Shown in pieces: positions 1 through 7,262 of a stretch of 32,616 nucleotides of DNA (within the stretch, counting starts at the first letter, position 1; every line of letters begins with the position of its first letter). Made by a program: the position numbers and the translations under genes. The DNA lies in assembly GCA_947074275.1 (NCBI GenBank), contig CAMTPA010000037.1, positions 1 through 32,616 on the forward strand. Reading direction: 5' to 3'. This stretch comes from an uncultured Bacteroides sp. (GTDB lineage Bacteria > Bacteroidota > Bacteroidia > Bacteroidales > Bacteroidaceae). The notes below the pieces were generated by a model. That model was given only the letters and a program-made list of their open reading frames with translations. It was not told the DNA's origin and searched no databases.

Positions 1-42
1 ATCCGGCCTACAATCGCTTTTGTTTTTATAGCAAACGGTCTA

Positions 43-1215
43 TTATCCCAGTTCGATAATCGATTCTTCGCAGTTCGTTAGCTTTTCTACACCTTCGGCT
101 GTCACCACCCACGAATTTTCTATTCCCACCGGGCCAATGCCAGGCAACACAATCTTAGGTTCGAGTGCAAACACCATTCCCGGTTCTAACACCTGTTTCA
201 TACGTGGGGCAATCACAGGCATTTCATTAATTTCCAACCCTATGCCGTGGCCGATGAAGCGTGCTTGTTGGTGAATGCCCATAAACCTATCGGCAAAGCC
301 TGCCTCTTTTACCATAGCGATGGCGGTGTTGTATAAATCTTCGCAAACAGCGCCGGGTTTGGCCAAATTGGCTACTTCGTTCTGAATGTCGATACACAAT
401 TGATGTGCGGCATAGGCTTCTTCGGGCAGTTTGCCAATAGAGAACACACGGCTCATATCGCCCATATATCCGTTGAAGTTACCACCCATATCCACCATCA
501 CGCTATACCCCTCTTGCAGTGGAGTGCCATTTACGCCTACTGGCAGTTCGGGACTTCCTTCGCCACCCAATGCGAAATCGAAAGGAGAAGGATGAGCGGC
601 ATTGTCTCCGGTCAACACGCTTCCCATAAATATTTCCATACTTTGGCCGAATACACGGAATATACCTAACCCTCCCTCCAAGCGCATCAGACGCTCTATC
701 TCGATGGAAAAATCTCTGTCGGTCATTCCTGCACGATACACAGCTGGGATTTGTTCGTAGGCTTTGGCGTGAGCGACACCCGAACGGCGAAACATCTCTA
801 TTTCCATTGCCGTTTTTATGCTGCGCGCTTGGCGAATAAGTGGAGTTCCGTTTACCACTTCGGTTTCGGGAAACATGCGTGCCAAACGGGTGTATTCTGT
901 ATAGGGCAATTCATCTCCTTCGAGCATTAATTTCTTAGGCATTGGCAATCCTTCCTCTTGCAATATTTCAACAATTTGTTCGGGCTTGCGTATGCTGAAT
1001 ACAAACTCCCCTTTGATGTTGTTGGGGCGTTTTACAAAAATACGTGCCGGTGCGTGAAGCGGAAGATACAAATAACCACTGATAATCTGTCCGTAAGTAT
1101 AGAGTAGGTTCACGTTGCAAGCGATAAGTGCAGCATCGATATTTTGCTGATCCATCAACCAGCGAATCTTATCACGACGCTGTATTAATTCTGTTTGTAC
1201 CATAATTGTATTCAA
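43..1215 (-). CDS. M24 family metallopeptidase (Xaa-Pro aminopeptidase-like)
   Basis: Cytosolic metallopeptidase of the pita-bread (M24) fold, the family that removes N-terminal residues next to proline. The 390-aa protein has a creatinase-type N-terminal domain (about 12-130) and a catalytic domain (about 135-385). All five expected metal ligands are visible: Asp242 in VDMGG, Asp253 in GDMSR, His323 in GHGIG, Glu352 in LEPK and Glu366 in GIENS, so it should be an active two-metal enzyme. No signal peptide is seen. ATG codons exist at residues 1 and 5; both lie just downstream of a -7 box at 1235-1242, so either may be used. It is probably a single-gene unit, cut off from the upstream glutamate dehydrogenase by a hairpin terminator. 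The exact substrate (Xaa-Pro peptide or other dipeptide) cannot be told from sequence. Confidence 0.9.
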   Translation of the reverse strand: MNTIMVQTELIQRRDKIRWLMDQQNIDAALIACNVNLLYTYGQIISGYLYLPLHAPARIFVKRPNNIKGEFVFSIRKPEQIVEILQEEGLPMPKKLMLEGDELPYTEYTRLARMFPETEVVNGTPLIRQARSIKTAMEIEMFRRSGVAHAKAYEQIPAVYRAGMTDRDFSIEIERLMRLEGGLGIFRVFGQSMEIFMGSVLTGDNAAHPSPFDFALGGEGSPELPVGVNGTPLQEGYSVMVDMGGNFNGYMGDMSRVFSIGKLPEEAYAAHQLCIDIQNEVANLAKPGAVCEDLYNTAIAMVKEAGFADRFMGIHQQARFIGHGIGLEINEMPVIAPRMKQVLEPGMVFALEPKIVLPGIGPVGIENSWVVTAEGVEKLTNCEESIIELG

Positions 1216-1234
1216 TGATTTTGGTTTGTGGGGG

Positions 1235-1242
1235 CAAAGGTA
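1235..1242 (-). promoter_or_regulatory. Probable -7 promoter box of the M24 peptidase gene
   Basis: On the minus strand this reads TACCTTTG, matching the Bacteroides -7 consensus TAnnTTTG. It lies 20 bp before the first ATG of the peptidase. No good TTTG -33 element is seen 19 bp upstream, so the call rests on one box. Confidence 0.4.
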
Positions 1243-1284
1243 AACCGATTTTCGTTGAAAATAAAACCTTTCTATGAAAAAAGA

Positions 1285-1321
1285 GCGCTACCGGCGTTCT
1301 GTCACAGAAGGCGGGTAGCGC
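1285..1321 (-). terminator. Rho-independent terminator of the first glutamate dehydrogenase gene
   Basis: Arms GCGCTACC (1285-1292) and GGTAGCGC (1314-1321) pair perfectly. Inside them a second stem TTCTG/CAGAA closes a TCA loop. On the minus strand the hairpin is followed by a T-rich run (complement of 1276-1282). It lies downstream of the dehydrogenase stop at 1484 and before the promoter of the M24 peptidase. Confidence 0.7.
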
Positions 1322-1369
1322 AAACCACAAATACAAATACAACTAAACAAAGTCTATGTTTCTTTATTA

Positions 1370-1457
1370 ATGAGCGATTTACAGTTTACTGTCTTGAATG
1401 ATTTACCACATAGCTTAATTAATTAATTTTATTGAGTTTCAACTGTAAATCGCTCAT
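1370..1457. repeat. 17-bp perfect inverted repeat around a 54-nt AT-rich loop
   Basis: The 17-bp arms at 1370-1386 and 1441-1457 are perfectly complementary; each contains GCGATTTACAG or its complement. The loop is AT-rich and holds the palindrome TTAATTAATTAA. The element lies 26 bp beyond the glutamate dehydrogenase stop and before the terminator at 1285-1321, so it would form a long stem in the 3' UTR of that mRNA. Function is unknown. Confidence 0.6.
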
Positions 1458-1483
1458 CCTCTTAAATGTTTCTTTTTTTATGA

Positions 1484-2821
1484 TTAAATAATGCCTTGTG
1501 CTATCATTGCGTGAGCCACTTTCATAAAGCCCGCTATGTTGGCACCTTTCACGTAGTTCACGTAGCCGTCAGGCTCTGTGCCATACTTCACGCATTGTTG
1601 GTGAATGCCGTGCATTATCTCGTGAAGTTTCTTATCTACTTCGGCAGCCGTCCACGTGATGTGCATCGCATTTTGAGTCATTTCCAATCCCGATGTGGCC
1701 ACACCGCCTGCATTTACCGCTTTGCCAGGAGCATACATTACTTTATGCTCTATAAAGAGGTCGATGGCTTCGGGTGTACATCCCATATTCGATATTTCGC
1801 CTACGCAGAGCACACCGTTGTTTATTAGTGTTTTAGCATCGTCACCATCCAACTCATTTTGTGTGGCGCAAGGCAAGGCGATGTCTACTTTTTCTTCCCA
1901 CGGGCGTTTGCCTGCAAAGAATTTTGCGTTGGGATATTCTTCCACATAAGGCTCTACTATATCGTTGCCAGTAGCGCGAAGTTCGAGTAGATAATCTATT
2001 TTATCGCCACTGATACCATCGGGGTCGTATACGTATCCATCGGGTCCGGATATTGTCACTACCTTAGCCCCCAATTCGGTTGCTTTTAGTGCTGCGCCCC
2101 AAGCCACGTTTCCAAATCCTGATACGGCTACGGTTTTATCTTTCATACTCAATCCCTTGCTTTGTAGCATTTCGTTTACAAAATACAAGCCACCAAAGCC
2201 TGTTGCTTCTGGGCGAATAAGCGAACCGCCATATTCTAAGCCTTTGCCTGTGAGTGTGCCCGTCACTTGCTGTGTTAGCTTCTTGTACATACCATACATA
2301 TAGCCCACTTCTCGTCCACCTACACCTATATCACCAGCTGGCACGTCTGTGTCGGGGCCAATGTGTCGCCACAACTCCAGCATAAAGGCTTGGCAGAAGC
2401 GCATTATCTCGGCATCACTCTTGCCACGAGGCGAGAAATCCGAACCACCTTTTCCACCGCCCATTGGCAGAGTGGTCAGTGCGTTTTTAAATGTCTGCTC
2501 AAATCCTAAGAACTTCAAGATGGAGAGATTGACCGATGCGTGAAAACGAATGCCGCCTTTGTAGGGGCCAATGGCATTGTTGAATTGCACACGGTAGCCG
2601 AGGTTGGTTTGCACTTCGCCTTTATCGTCTACCCAAGTCACACGAAAAGTATAGATGCGGTCGGGTTCTACCAGACGCTCTATAATCTTAGCTTTTTCAA
2701 ATTCGGGATGTTGATTGTATATATCTTCAATAGAAAGAAGCACTTCCTTCACTGCTTGGAGGTACTCTAACTCGCCGGGGTGTTTTGCCTCGAGCGATGA
2801 CATGATTTTCTGAATATTCAT
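1484..2821 (-). CDS. gdhA: Glutamate dehydrogenase, hexameric family I, NAD-type by resemblance
   Basis: Interconverts glutamate and 2-oxoglutarate plus ammonia in the cytosol. The 445-aa length is normal for the hexameric family. Substrate and catalytic residues are present: Lys88 (YKGG), Lys112 (TFKN), Lys124 (GGGKGG) and Asp164 (PAGD). The nucleotide-binding part reads SGFGNVAWGAA, followed by TISGPDGYVYDP. This is closer to the NAD enzyme of Clostridium symbiosum as I remember it than to E. coli GdhA, so I infer NAD or dual coenzyme use and a catabolic role. The frame is open to 2860, but the ATG at 2821 gives an N-terminus that aligns with the paralogue at 23408-24742 and leaves room for the -7 box at 2873-2880. 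The symbol is a family name; this may be the gene called gdhB in Bacteroides. Confidence 0.93.
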   Translation of the reverse strand: MNIQKIMSSLEAKHPGELEYLQAVKEVLLSIEDIYNQHPEFEKAKIIERLVEPDRIYTFRVTWVDDKGEVQTNLGYRVQFNNAIGPYKGGIRFHASVNLSILKFLGFEQTFKNALTTLPMGGGKGGSDFSPRGKSDAEIMRFCQAFMLELWRHIGPDTDVPAGDIGVGGREVGYMYGMYKKLTQQVTGTLTGKGLEYGGSLIRPEATGFGGLYFVNEMLQSKGLSMKDKTVAVSGFGNVAWGAALKATELGAKVVTISGPDGYVYDPDGISGDKIDYLLELRATGNDIVEPYVEEYPNAKFFAGKRPWEEKVDIALPCATQNELDGDDAKTLINNGVLCVGEISNMGCTPEAIDLFIEHKVMYAPGKAVNAGGVATSGLEMTQNAMHITWTAAEVDKKLHEIMHGIHQQCVKYGTEPDGYVNYVKGANIAGFMKVAHAMIAQGII

Positions 2822-2872
2822 AATATCGTTTTTTAATAGGTTATTCTGATAAAATGTCAACTAACTCTTTTG

Positions 2873-2880
2873 CAAATATA
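2873..2880 (-). promoter_or_regulatory. Probable -7 promoter box of the first glutamate dehydrogenase gene
   Basis: On the minus strand it reads TATATTTG, matching TAnnTTTG. It lies 51 bp upstream of the chosen ATG at 2821 but only 12 bp from the longer possible start at 2860, which favours the shorter protein. No -33 TTTG is seen at the usual distance. Confidence 0.45.
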
Positions 2881-2955
2881 GTGTTATTTTTGATATGCTA
2901 TCATTTTTAACCAAGTATTTTCGCTAAATAATGATAAAATGATAGTTGATGCAAA

Positions 2956-3008
2956 AAGAGCATATAGCTTTTCATATCAAAAATAGATAGAATAAGCTAT
3001 ATGCTCTT
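2956..3008 (-). terminator. Hairpin terminator of the prolyl oligopeptidase gene
   Basis: Perfect 15-bp arms at 2956-2970 and 2994-3008 (AAGAGCATATAGCTT and its complement) flank a 23-nt loop. The element starts 23 bp after the stop of the oligopeptidase gene at 3032. On the minus strand the stem ends in a run of five T. The stem is AT-rich and the loop long, so termination may be inefficient. Confidence 0.6.
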
Positions 3009-3031
3009 AACAAATAGGCGATACAAACAGT

Positions 3032-5146
3032 TTATTTAAACTGCGGCTTCATATTGAGATTGTACATAATAAAACTGAATATATCGGCTTGCTCTTCGAG
3101 CACCTTGCTCATTGGTTTTCCTGCGCCGTGCCCTGCTTTGCTTTCTATGCGAATCAAAGTAGGGTTGGTTCCGTCGTTGGCCTCTTGCAAGGCGGCTGCA
3201 TACTTAAATGAGTGTGCTGGCACCACACGGTCGTCGTGGTCGGCGGTAGTAATCATTGTAGCAGGATATTGTGTGCCAGGCTTTAAGTTGTGAAGCGGTG
3301 AGTAGCCCAATAAGTATCCAAACATTTCGGGATTGTCTTCGCTGGTGCCATAGTCGCTTGCCCAGTTCCAGCCAATGGTGAACTTGTGATAGCGAAGCAT
3401 ATCGAGCACTCCTACCTGTGGAATGGCTACTTGGAAGAGATCGGGACGCTGTGTCATACAGGCTCCTACCAACAAACCACCGTTCGATCCGCCCATAATG
3501 GCTATCTCGCTTGGGTTGGTGTATTTGTTTTCTACCAAATATTCGGCGGCCGATATAAAGTCGTCAAACACGTTTTGCTTTTGCTGTTTTGTGCCTGCCA
3601 CGTGCCACTCTTCGCCATACTCATTGCCACCACGCAGATTTACCAATGCGTAGATACCTCCATTTTCGAGGAAAGGGATGCGCGATGTGTTGAAACTTGG
3701 ATTGAGGCTGATGCCAAAGCCGCCGTAACCATAGAGCAATACCGGGTTGTTTCCATCCAACTTCAATCCCTTTTTGTAAGTCAAGAACATAGGCACCATC
3801 ACGCTGTCTTTGCTGGCGAAAAATATCTGTTCGGTGACGAACTCGTCGGGGTTGAACTGCACTTTGGGCGTGCGATACAGTTCACTATTGTTAGAGTTAA
3901 CATCATATTGATAGGTAGCTCCGGGATTGGTGAATGAAGTGAAATAGTAAAAACACTCCTCATCGTCTTTGTTTCCGCTGAAGCCTACCGAACCCAACGA
4001 AGGAAGAGTAATTTCTTGTAGCTCTTTGCCTGCCAAATCGTAAACATAAGCGTGATTGGAAGCATCCTTATCATAAGTCAAGTAAAGTTTGTTGCCGATG
4101 ACTTGCGCATTTGCCAATACCGATTCCGATTCGGGCACCAGTTCTACCCAGTTTTCCAGCTTCGGATTTTTGGCATTTGCCACCATAATGCGATTTTTGG
4201 GCGCATTGTAATTGGTCATTATATAAATGTTGTCGCCAATCTCTTCGATGGGGTAATATTGAAAATCGAAATCGGTAGTCAGTTGTTCAAACGGAGTGTT
4301 TTTGCTTACCTCCTTCATATAAAGGTTGTTTCCTCTGCCAGCCCCCGACTCGTAGAGGAAAAGATAACGTTCATCATCGCTCACACCTACCGAGTAAAAA
4401 CGTTTAGGCTCTTTGGGGTTCTGATACACCAACACGTCGGCAGACTGCGGTGTGCCCACTTTGTGATAATACACCTTGTGCGTTTCGTTCACGTTCGAAA
4501 ACTCTTTACCTTCGGTAGGCGCATCGTAGGCGCTGTAATAAAAACCATCGCCTTGCCAGGTAGCCCCCGAAAACTTCGACCAAAGAATATGATCGTCTAA
4601 TAGCTTGCGAGTAGCCACATCCATCACATAAATTTCCGACCAGTCCGATCCGCTACGCGAAATGGTGTATGCAGCATACTTCCCATCCTTCGAGAAGCTC
4701 ACGCTTTTCAGAGCCACTGTGCCATCGTCCGACAGTTGGTTCGGATCTAAAAACACCACTGGCTCGCTATCCAAAGCATCTTGCGTATAGAGCACACTTT
4801 GATTTTGCAAACCATCATTCTTGTAGAAATAATACTTTTTATTTCTTTTGAATGGCAGACCGATTTTCTCATAGTTGGCAAGCGAAGTCAAACGGTCTAA
4901 TAGTTGCTGGCGGTAAGGAATTTGAGCCAAATAAGCGTCAGTCACCTCGTTTTGCGCCTCTACCCACGCAGCAGTAGCCGCTGTGGTGTCGTTTTCGAGC
5001 CAGCGATAAGGGTCGGCCACCTCTGTGCCGAAGTACACATCTACCGTGTCCACTTTCTCAGTCATCGGGTAGTTCAGTTTTTGCGATTTGTGATTGCACG
5101 ACATTGCCAATGCCCCACTCATCAAAATTAATGATACTTTTTTCAT
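3032..5146 (-). CDS. Prolyl oligopeptidase family serine peptidase (S9A), predicted lipoprotein
   Basis: Cuts short peptides after proline. Length from the chosen start is 704 aa, the usual size of the family: an N-terminal alpha/beta part, a seven-bladed propeller (about 80-435) and a C-terminal alpha/beta-hydrolase domain. The catalytic triad is intact: Ser554 in GGSNGG, Asp near 639 in DHDDRVVP and His673 in AGHGAG. The frame is open to 5233, but the ATG at 5146 starts a lipoprotein signal peptide (MKKVSLILMSGALAMSC) with a lipobox cysteine at residue 17. The longer start would bury that signal behind 29 residues, so 5146 is preferred. The protein is therefore predicted to sit on a membrane facing the periplasm or outside, fitting peptide scavenging. 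The gene diverges from the csgG cluster and ends in a hairpin at 2956-3008. Confidence 0.93.
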   Translation of the reverse strand: MKKVSLILMSGALAMSCNHKSQKLNYPMTEKVDTVDVYFGTEVADPYRWLENDTTAATAAWVEAQNEVTDAYLAQIPYRQQLLDRLTSLANYEKIGLPFKRNKKYYFYKNDGLQNQSVLYTQDALDSEPVVFLDPNQLSDDGTVALKSVSFSKDGKYAAYTISRSGSDWSEIYVMDVATRKLLDDHILWSKFSGATWQGDGFYYSAYDAPTEGKEFSNVNETHKVYYHKVGTPQSADVLVYQNPKEPKRFYSVGVSDDERYLFLYESGAGRGNNLYMKEVSKNTPFEQLTTDFDFQYYPIEEIGDNIYIMTNYNAPKNRIMVANAKNPKLENWVELVPESESVLANAQVIGNKLYLTYDKDASNHAYVYDLAGKELQEITLPSLGSVGFSGNKDDEECFYYFTSFTNPGATYQYDVNSNNSELYRTPKVQFNPDEFVTEQIFFASKDSVMVPMFLTYKKGLKLDGNNPVLLYGYGGFGISLNPSFNTSRIPFLENGGIYALVNLRGGNEYGEEWHVAGTKQQKQNVFDDFISAAEYLVENKYTNPSEIAIMGGSNGGLLVGACMTQRPDLFQVAIPQVGVLDMLRYHKFTIGWNWASDYGTSEDNPEMFGYLLGYSPLHNLKPGTQYPATMITTADHDDRVVPAHSFKYAAALQEANDGTNPTLIRIESKAGHGAGKPMSKVLEEQADIFSFIMYNLNMKPQFK

Positions 5147-5306
5147 TACTTCAATAGTTGATATGATTGTTGTCTTACGTTGATTTTCAAAGCTTAGGTT
5201 TCTGGATTTATGAAATAGCGTGTAAAAATACAAAAATTTAGAATACCACGCAATAGATGTTAATATTTAACTTACAAAGTATGTATAATTGATGCGATAA
5301 GTATGT

Positions 5307-5326
5307 ACAGTTGACACGCCAACTGT
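5307..5326. promoter_or_regulatory. Small inverted repeat in the divergent region, possible operator
   Basis: Arms ACAGTTG (5307-5313) and CAACTGT (5320-5326) are separated by 6 bp. Just upstream the 9-mer AAGTATGTA occurs twice in direct orientation (5277-5285 and 5299-5307). The element lies between the divergent prolyl oligopeptidase and csgG genes, where an operator would be expected, but no regulator can be named. Confidence 0.3.
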
Positions 5327-5383
5327 TGATAGTTGGTAAGTGGTTGATTCATAGTGTGTTGCTTGGGTGTAAAAAGGAGGCTT

Positions 5384-5462
5384 GGTAGATAGCCCTATCT
5401 ACCGACCTGACAAGCCCTATCCACCTTGCTGGCAAGGCCTTGCCAGCAAGGTGGGTAGGGCT
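5384..5462. repeat. Pair of strong palindromes in the divergent intergenic region
   Basis: The first hairpin, 5384-5403, has 8-bp arms GGTAGATA/TATCTACC and a GCCC loop. The second is a perfect 34-bp palindrome (5421-5454, centred on GGCC) that extends to 50 bp (5413-5462) with one mismatch. Both contain the word AGCCCTAT followed by C/T-rich ACC, so they share sequence. They are clearly richer in G and C than their surroundings. They resemble REP-type intergenic palindromes more than a terminator, since the flanking genes point away from each other. The remainder of 5147-5638 holds the small repeat at 5307-5326 and the csgG promoter; no gene is seen in it. Confidence 0.7.
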
Positions 5463-5572
5463 GCTTAGGAAAAGAGTGATTGAGGTGATGATTTTTTTTT
5501 GCAAAATAATAGTGAAGGGGGTGTGGCAGAACTTGTCAAATAACTCCGCCCAATAATAAATAATTAAAATTG

Positions 5573-5604
5573 TTTGTTTTTATTTTATTATTGTTATAAG
5601 TTTG
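5573..5604 (+). promoter_or_regulatory. Bacteroides-type promoter of the csgG cluster
   Basis: TTTG at 5573-5576 and TAAGTTTG at 5597-5604 are separated by 20 bp, close to the Bacteroides consensus TTTG-N19-TAnnTTTG. The expected transcript start is roughly 5611, giving a leader of about 28 nt before the ATG at 5639. It would drive at least the four coupled genes up to 7930. Confidence 0.65.
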
Positions 5605-5638
5605 TGGTATATAACTAAATGCAACAAGAAAAATATTT

Positions 5639-6577
5639 ATGAAAAAGATTTTTGTTATAATGCTATTGTTTTTTGCAATAAGCAATTTTACACAAGCGCA
5701 AAGAAAGGTTGAGATTGTAGAACCTTCAATAGAAAATGTTGGAGAAGTTAATGAAAAAGGTGTAAAGAGAAAGGTGGCTATTGGGCGGTTCTCGAACGAG
5801 ACACAATATGCTAAAGGCCTATATTATGATAAAAGCAATGACCCGATGGGGAAGCAGGCTTTGGATATTCTTTCTGCAAAATTGGCGGCCTCAAATAAGT
5901 TTTTATTATTAGAACGCAATGACTTGGCTGCTTTGCTTGAAGAGAGTGGAAACAGTGATAATAAGCTTTCTACAATTGGTGCCGACTATATGATAATAGG
6001 GTCTATCACAGAGTTTGGGCGAAAAAATGTAGGGAAAACAGGCGTGTTTACTACATCGAAAACTCAAATGGTTGAAGCTGCTGTTGCTATTCGATTGGTG
6101 GATGTGAGCACGGGTTTGATAATCTATTCGGATGAGGCGAAAGGTGCGGCAGAGCTGACTTCTAAAACAACAATGGGAGTGGGCGGCAGAGCCGATTATG
6201 ATGCAACTCTTAGTGATAAAGCTATATCTGAAGCGATTGGACAATTGGTGGAAAATATTATCAATAAATGTACTGACAAACCTTGGAGAACTTATTTCTT
6301 GGCTTACGATAATGATGCTGTGCTGATAGCAGGAGGCGAAAGTCAAGGGCTTGTAGCTGGTGATGTGTTTTGTGTGAAAACAAAAGGTAAAAGTGTGAAA
6401 AACCCTCAAACAGGTTTGCTGGTAGAGCTACCCGGCAAAGTGATTGGTGACGTGAAAATCGTATCGACAGGTGGTGATACTCCTGAAACTGAATACTCGT
6501 TTGTGACAGCCGATTTGAGCGAGAATATTGATGTGGATAAATTGGATAACTATTATATTGAAGAGATAAAGAAATGA
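5639..6577 (+). CDS. CsgG family outer-membrane secretion or assembly protein
   Basis: A 312-aa protein with a cleavable signal peptide (residues 1-20, ending FTQA before QRKV) and a CsgG-type domain (about 40-225). Visible family features are KVAIGRFSNET, ALDILSAKLAASNKF followed by LLLERNDLAALLEE, GADYMIIGSITEF and VAIRLVDVSTGLIIYSDEAKG. CsgG forms the curli export pore in E. coli, while many relatives have other envelope roles. After residue 226 a beta-rich tail (GLVAGDVFCV, NPQTGLLV) resembles the C-terminal module of flagellar FlgT; this is my inference. Unlike E. coli CsgG there is no lipobox cysteine at the cleavage site. No curli subunit genes lie nearby, so this is not a curli locus. 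It overlaps the next gene by ATGA. Confidence 0.82.
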   Translation: MKKIFVIMLLFFAISNFTQAQRKVEIVEPSIENVGEVNEKGVKRKVAIGRFSNETQYAKGLYYDKSNDPMGKQALDILSAKLAASNKFLLLERNDLAALLEESGNSDNKLSTIGADYMIIGSITEFGRKNVGKTGVFTTSKTQMVEAAVAIRLVDVSTGLIIYSDEAKGAAELTSKTTMGVGGRADYDATLSDKAISEAIGQLVENIINKCTDKPWRTYFLAYDNDAVLIAGGESQGLVAGDVFCVKTKGKSVKNPQTGLLVELPGKVIGDVKIVSTGGDTPETEYSFVTADLSENIDVDKLDNYYIEEIKK

Positions 6578-6918
6578 AAACGAAACTATTATTTTTTATA
6601 GGGTTTATTTTGACTATAACTTTGTGTGGTTGTAGAGCCCACTATCCTGTGGCTCAAGCAGGAGGAATGGATGATATGGCTTATTTGTTGTTTGTTAGCC
6701 CACAACAAAATACAAAAAAAATAGTAATGGTGACTTTAGACAACGATAAGACTTTTGATGCAAAGGTGGTTAAGGCTAAAAACTCAAAGCGCAAAGGAAC
6801 TTCTTACGCTGTTTCTACTGGAAAGAAAATAGTAAAAGTAGAGTGTGATGGTCAACTCTTATATAATAAGGAGGTCTTTTTGTCGCCACAAGAAACTAAA
6901 ATGATAATATTGCCATGA
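6574..6918 (+). CDS. Small lipoprotein of unknown function in the csgG cluster
   Basis: A 114-aa protein that I do not recognise. It begins with a lipoprotein signal (MKTKLLFFIGFILTITLCGC, cysteine 20). The mature part is short: a PVAQAGG-MDDMAYLLF segment, then alternating hydrophobic residues that suggest a small beta-sandwich or PEGA-like domain (TLDNDKTFDAKVVKAK, KIVKVECDGQLLYNKEVFLS). That pattern, ending in a statement-like beta hairpin, recalls modules that sit on envelope proteins, but the match is weak. Its start overlaps the csgG stop (ATGA) and its stop overlaps the start of the DUF4810 gene, so the four products are probably made together and may form one complex. Confidence 0.75.
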   Translation: MKTKLLFFIGFILTITLCGCRAHYPVAQAGGMDDMAYLLFVSPQQNTKKIVMVTLDNDKTFDAKVVKAKNSKRKGTSYAVSTGKKIVKVECDGQLLYNKEVFLSPQETKMIILP

Positions 6919-7262
6919 AAATAAAAATAGTAATAGTAGGAATCTGTGCGTTGGCGTTGACTTCGTGCAGCACAACAAAACCTTTGTATAGCTGGTACAA
7001 CTACGAAGATATTACTTATAAATATAGTAAAAAAGGCACGGAAGAGTTGGAACAAAAAATGTTGGAGCAATACGCTAAAATGAATGAAAATCAACGCGGA
7101 CAAAGAGCGGTAGTTCCTCCGGGATTTTATGCAGAATACGGCTTTCTTTTATACAAAACAGGTAAAAAAGAAGATGGTATAGCTCTTATGAAAGAAGAAG
7201 TGAAGCTTTATCCGGAATCGGAAAAATACATTTCAAGAATAATTAAACAACTGGAACAATGA
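6915..7262 (+). CDS. DUF4810 domain lipoprotein
   Basis: A 115-aa lipoprotein (MKIKIVIVGICALALTSC, lipobox cysteine 18). The mature protein matches what I remember of DUF4810: an LYSWYNYEDITYKY start, a helical segment with PPGFYAEYGFLLYKTGK in the middle and EVKLYPES-EKYISRI at the end, like a single TPR-type helical hairpin. DUF4810 genes typically sit between a CsgG-like gene and a DUF799/GNA1162 gene in many bacteria; the same order occurs here. It is coupled on both sides by 4-bp ATGA overlaps. Its biochemical role is not known; membrane location by lipidation is a firm prediction. Confidence 0.8.
   Translation: MKIKIVIVGICALALTSCSTTKPLYSWYNYEDITYKYSKKGTEELEQKMLEQYAKMNENQRGQRAVVPPGFYAEYGFLLYKTGKKEDGIALMKEEVKLYPESEKYISRIIKQLEQ

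Noticed and set aside
2822-2860. 13-residue extension of the first glutamate dehydrogenase
   Set aside because: It would begin only 12 bp from the -7 box and has no counterpart in the paralogue; the ATG at 2821 is preferred.
3386-4600. Plus-strand frames of 180 or so codons inside the prolyl oligopeptidase gene
   Set aside because: They are antisense shadows of a gene with an intact catalytic triad.
5147-5233. 29-residue extension of the prolyl oligopeptidase
   Set aside because: It would bury the lipoprotein signal peptide that starts at 5146.
5421-5454. Transcription terminator
   Set aside because: The flanking genes diverge, so no transcript would end here, and the T run (near 5491) is too far from the stem.
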